The position numbers and the translations under genes are program-made. From the NCBI GenBank assembly GCA_017518025.1, contig JAFWWR010000068.1, positions 1 through 8,483 on the forward strand: a stretch of 8,483 bases of DNA, in the 5' to 3' direction. Each line of letters opens with the position of its first letter. Position 1 is the first letter of the stretch. This DNA comes from Clostridia bacterium. Lineage in GTDB: Bacteria; Bacillota; Clostridia; Oscillospirales; CAG-272. The notes under the pieces were generated by a model, which was given only the letters and a program-made list of their open reading frames with translations, was not told where the DNA came from and ran no database searches. Shown piece after piece: positions 5,701 to 8,483 of the stretch.

Positions 5701-6569
5701 AAAAACTCAGAACAAGACGGCACGCCGTCGTACTCAACAGATCCCGCGGTGGAGACGTGGGTATCACCATCGTCCTCGCCCTCATGGGCGCGATCATGGT
5801 CCTGCCTCTCATCTACATGGTGATGCAGTCTCTGAAACCCCTGGACGAGTTCTTCGTCTTCCCGCCCCGGTTTTACGTGGTCCATCCCACGCTCAACAAC
5901 TTCCGCGACCTGTTCTTCCTGATGAGCACCTCCTGGGTCCCGCTCTCAAGGTACCTGTTCAACACGGTGTTCACCTCCGTGGCGGGCACCTTCGGACAGC
6001 TGATCCTGGCGTCCCTCGCCGCTTACGTGCTGGCGAAGATGGAGCTCCCCGGAAGAAAAGTCATGTTCCAGATGATCCAGAAGTCCCTGATGTTCTCGGC
6101 GACGGTCGCCGGCACCATCACCTTCGTCATCATGAGGTATCTCGGATGGGTGGACACCTACCTTGCGGTCATCGTGCCCGCGTTCCAGTCGTCGCTGGGG
6201 CTCTACCTCATGAAGCAGTTCATGGAGACCAACGTCTCACAGGAAATGCTTGAGTCCGCACGGCTCGACGGCGCGAAGGAATTCAGGATCTTCTGGTCCA
6301 TCGCGATGCCCATGGTCAAGCCCGCGTGGCTTACGCTTATCATTTACGCCTTCAAGGATATGTGGACGGCGGGCGGCAGCTCCGCCATCTACAGCGAGCA
6401 GCTGAAGTCCCTGAACACCGGTATCTCCCAGATAGCTGCGGGCGGTATCGCCCGTCAGGGTATCTCGGCGGCGTCCACGCTCCTGATGGCGATCGTGCCG
6501 ATCATAGTCTTCGTCGTCTCCCAGAGCAACGTCATCGAGACGATGGGCTCCAGCGGCATGAAGGATTAA
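5697..6569 (+). CDS. Sugar ABC transporter permease, MalG-type (CUT1)
   Basis: Second membrane subunit of the importer, 290 aa, normal for the MalG/UgpE group. It has a basic N-terminus and hydrophobic segments near 20-44, 88-112, 123-147, 155-175, 207-226 and 257-278. The EAA loop reads ESARLDG at 186-192 with MP at 204-205, a normal variant for this subunit. The C-terminal IETMGSSGMKD resembles the conserved short tail of CUT1 MalG-type permeases. The start overlaps the stop of the upstream permease in ATGA, and a purine-rich stretch (AAAGGTGGG) lies within the upstream coding end as SD. The next gene begins 11 bp after its stop, so all four genes are probably one transcript. Confidence 0.95.
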   Translation: MKKLRTRRHAVVLNRSRGGDVGITIVLALMGAIMVLPLIYMVMQSLKPLDEFFVFPPRFYVVHPTLNNFRDLFFLMSTSWVPLSRYLFNTVFTSVAGTFGQLILASLAAYVLAKMELPGRKVMFQMIQKSLMFSATVAGTITFVIMRYLGWVDTYLAVIVPAFQSSLGLYLMKQFMETNVSQEMLESARLDGAKEFRIFWSIAMPMVKPAWLTLIIYAFKDMWTAGGSSAIYSEQLKSLNTGISQIAAGGIARQGISAASTLLMAIVPIIVFVVSQSNVIETMGSSGMKD

Positions 6570-6580
6570 GGAGGATCTAA

Positions 6581-8483
6581 ATGAAGAAAAAAATAACCAC
6601 AATTCTCCTTCTGGTCCTCGTCCTGCTGACGGTCCTGCCCGTCGTGACTGCGGCGGCGCCGTACTCCACGTACACCTACACCCAGGACGGAACGATCCTT
6701 CTCTCCCCGGACGCTTACGTGCCGGACGTGCTGGTTGACGTCAACTACATGGAACTCAAGGCCTATCTGGGCGAACACTCCGACATCGCGAACACCTTCG
6801 ACTTCGAAGGCGACTACGACGTCAGAGACATCTTCGTGGGCCCCGATCAGAAGGTCTACATCGTTGACGGCGACCACGGCGCGGTCCTGGTCCTCGACAG
6901 ATACTACAAGGTAGAGCGCGTCCTCAACTCCTTCATCAACGAATACGGCGTTCCCGACACCTTCTCCGGTCCCTCGGGCGTGTTCGTGAACGATGAGAAG
7001 ATCTACGTCTGCGACACGGGAAACAACCGTATCGTCATGTTCGACAAGGACTGCAACTACCTGAAGATCATCAACAAGCCCGAGGACGGCGTCTTTGAGG
7101 AAGGTACGATCTACAAGCCCATCGCCTGCGCGGTCGACGAGTTCGGCAGACTGTTCGTCATCTCGTCCACCACCTACGAGGGCGTCATCGTCATAAACGA
7201 AGACTCCGAGTTCTACGGATTCATCGGCGCCCAGAAGGACACGGTCAGCGTGTTCCAGGCGTTCCTCCGCTCCTTCCAGACCGAGGAACAGAGAGCGCAG
7301 ACCGCGCTCATCACCTCCAAGGAGCTGAACAACATCACCATCGACAAGGACGGCTTCGTCTACGTCACCACCTCATCCATCGACGAGGGGATGCAGCAGT
7401 CCCAGATCGAGGCCAAGTCGAAGGATTCCGCCTACGCGCCGGTCAAGAAGCTGAACTCCTCCGGCGTGGACGTCATGAGACGTAACGGCGTGTATCCTCC
7501 TTCCGGCGAGGTCAAGGTCGCCACCAACTCCCAGGCGGAGATCCAGGGCGCGTCCACCATCGTGGACGTGGCGGTGGGACCCGAGGGCACCTGGTCCATC
7601 ATCGACCAGAAGCGCTCCAAGGTGTTCACCTACGACGAAAACGGCAACCTGCTGTTCGCCTTCGGCGACAAGGGCGATCAGGTGGGCAACATCGCCATGC
7701 TGAACGGTATCGCCTATCAGGGCGACAAGATGCTTCTTCTCGACAAGCAGAACGACTGCTTCGTGGTCTACAGAAGGACCGAGTACGGCGACCTGCTGAT
7801 GCAGGCGCTGGCCAACGACAACAACCGCCTGTACGACCGCGCCATCGACGACTGGACCGAGATCCTGAAGCGCAACAACAACTACGAGGTCGCCTACGTC
7901 CAGATCGGTAAGGCCCTCTACCGCGACGCGAAGTACGAGGAATCCATCAACTACTTCAAGTCGATCAAGGAGACGGATAACTACTCCCTGTCTTATAAAG
8001 AAATAAGAAAGAACTGGGCGTCGAAGTACTTCTGGATCCTGCCCATCGTCATCGTTGCGGCGGCAGTCGGCATCTTCAAGTTCTTCGCGTATGCCAGAAA
8101 GGTCAACAAGCGCGCGTCTCTCAAGATCGGACGCAGAAGTCTCAAGGAGGAGCTGCTCTACGCGTTCCACGTCATATTCCATCCCTTCGACGGCTTCTGG
8201 GATCTGAAACACGAGAAGCGCGGCTCCGTGAAGAGCGCCACGATCATCCTGATGATCACGGTGCTGGCGTTCTTCTACAGATCCATCGGCTCCGGTTACA
8301 TTATTAACCAAAGCAACACCAAGGCGCAGAACGTGGTCGGCACCATCCTGGCGGTCATCCTGCCGCTGGCTCTGTGGGCGATCGCGAACTGGTGTCTCAC
8401 GACGCTGTTCGACGGCGAAGGCAGCATGAAGGATATCTACATCGCCTGCTGCTACGCGCTGACTCCCCTGCCCATGTTCATGA
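6581..8483 (+). CDS. Exported NHL-repeat / TPR-like / Yip1-domain membrane protein (partial, 634 codons)
   Basis: Role unknown; probably a membrane-bound accessory of the transporter. The frame is open from the ATG at 6581 to the window edge. SD AGGAGG (6569-6574) overlaps the permease stop. Residues 1-26 form a signal peptide (KKK, then a Leu/Val-rich core, ending TAAAP). About 84-400 is beta-propeller-like with NHL-style repeats, clearest at 130-156 (GPSGVFVNDEKIYVCDTGNN then RIVMFD), also near 84-107, 182-207, 250-268, 331-355 and 375-400. About 405-470 is helical and TPR-like (LYDRAIDDWTEILKRN, then AKYEESINYFKSI). A transmembrane helix follows at about 485-505, then a basic stretch, then a Yip1-type domain from about 524 (LLYAFHVIFHPFDGFWDLK) with hydrophobic segments near 553-567 and 587-606; more should lie beyond the edge. 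Topology would place the propeller and TPR outside. The domain calls come from pattern recognition. I recall Yip1/NHL proteins beside sugar ABC genes in Firmicutes, with no known function. Confidence 0.88.
   Translation, partial: MKKKITTILLLVLVLLTVLPVVTAAAPYSTYTYTQDGTILLSPDAYVPDVLVDVNYMELKAYLGEHSDIANTFDFEGDYDVRDIFVGPDQKVYIVDGDHGAVLVLDRYYKVERVLNSFINEYGVPDTFSGPSGVFVNDEKIYVCDTGNNRIVMFDKDCNYLKIINKPEDGVFEEGTIYKPIACAVDEFGRLFVISSTTYEGVIVINEDSEFYGFIGAQKDTVSVFQAFLRSFQTEEQRAQTALITSKELNNITIDKDGFVYVTTSSIDEGMQQSQIEAKSKDSAYAPVKKLNSSGVDVMRRNGVYPPSGEVKVATNSQAEIQGASTIVDVAVGPEGTWSIIDQKRSKVFTYDENGNLLFAFGDKGDQVGNIAMLNGIAYQGDKMLLLDKQNDCFVVYRRTEYGDLLMQALANDNNRLYDRAIDDWTEILKRNNNYEVAYVQIGKALYRDAKYEESINYFKSIKETDNYSLSYKEIRKNWASKYFWILPIVIVAAAVGIFKFFAYARKVNKRASLKIGRRSLKEELLYAFHVIFHPFDGFWDLKHEKRGSVKSATIILMITVLAFFYRSIGSGYIINQSNTKAQNVVGTILAVILPLALWAIANWCLTTLFDGEGSMKDIYIACCYALTPLPMFM

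Noticed and set aside
7373..8311. 312-codon minus-strand open frame under the NHL/Yip1 gene
   Set aside because: It is a shadow of a real gene, with a Val/Leu/Asp/His-rich product lacking any domain.

Overview
The window looks like bacterial chromosomal DNA of fairly high GC, with C/G-rich third codon positions, AGGAGG-type ribosome binding sites and MsmX-type sugar transporter logic (two permeases, no dedicated ATPase). This pattern fits an uncultured GC-rich member of the Clostridia/Firmicutes. The assignment is inferred from gene style only; there is no rRNA or other phylogenetic marker here.

Layout. Positions 1-660 (minus strand) hold the N-terminal 220 codons of a ROK-family sugar kinase, probably glucokinase, cut by the left edge. 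It is driven by a consensus TTGACA-N17-TATAAT promoter at 719-747. A long divergent intergenic region (661-1498) follows. It holds a GC-rich structured stretch ending in a terminator-like hairpin (1151-1176), then a plus-strand promoter (1214-1242) and a roughly 250-nt hairpin-rich leader that contains a 46-bp strictly alternating pyrimidine-purine tract (1358-1403). Next comes a plus-strand operon: a 1073-aa secreted ABC solute-binding protein (1499-4720), two MalF/MalG-type permeases (4759-5700 and 5697-6569, overlapping by 4 bp), and a gene running off the right edge (6581-8483). That last gene encodes an exported NHL-repeat propeller, a TPR-like region, a transmembrane helix and a Yip1-type membrane domain.

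How it may work together. The binding protein, with two duplicated beta-sandwich domains ahead of its solute-binding fold, would capture a carbohydrate outside the cell and deliver it to the permease pair. The ATPase must come from elsewhere in the genome. The divergent kinase could phosphorylate hexose released from the imported sugar. The NHL/TPR/Yip1 protein is the least understood member: its predicted topology puts the propeller and TPR region outside the membrane beside the transporter, so it may be a docking, sensing or assembly partner. The substrate cannot be read from the sequence.

Most worth checking are this fused membrane protein, the unusual architecture and missing lipobox cysteine of the binding protein, and the Z-DNA-prone, hairpin-rich leader that precedes the operon.
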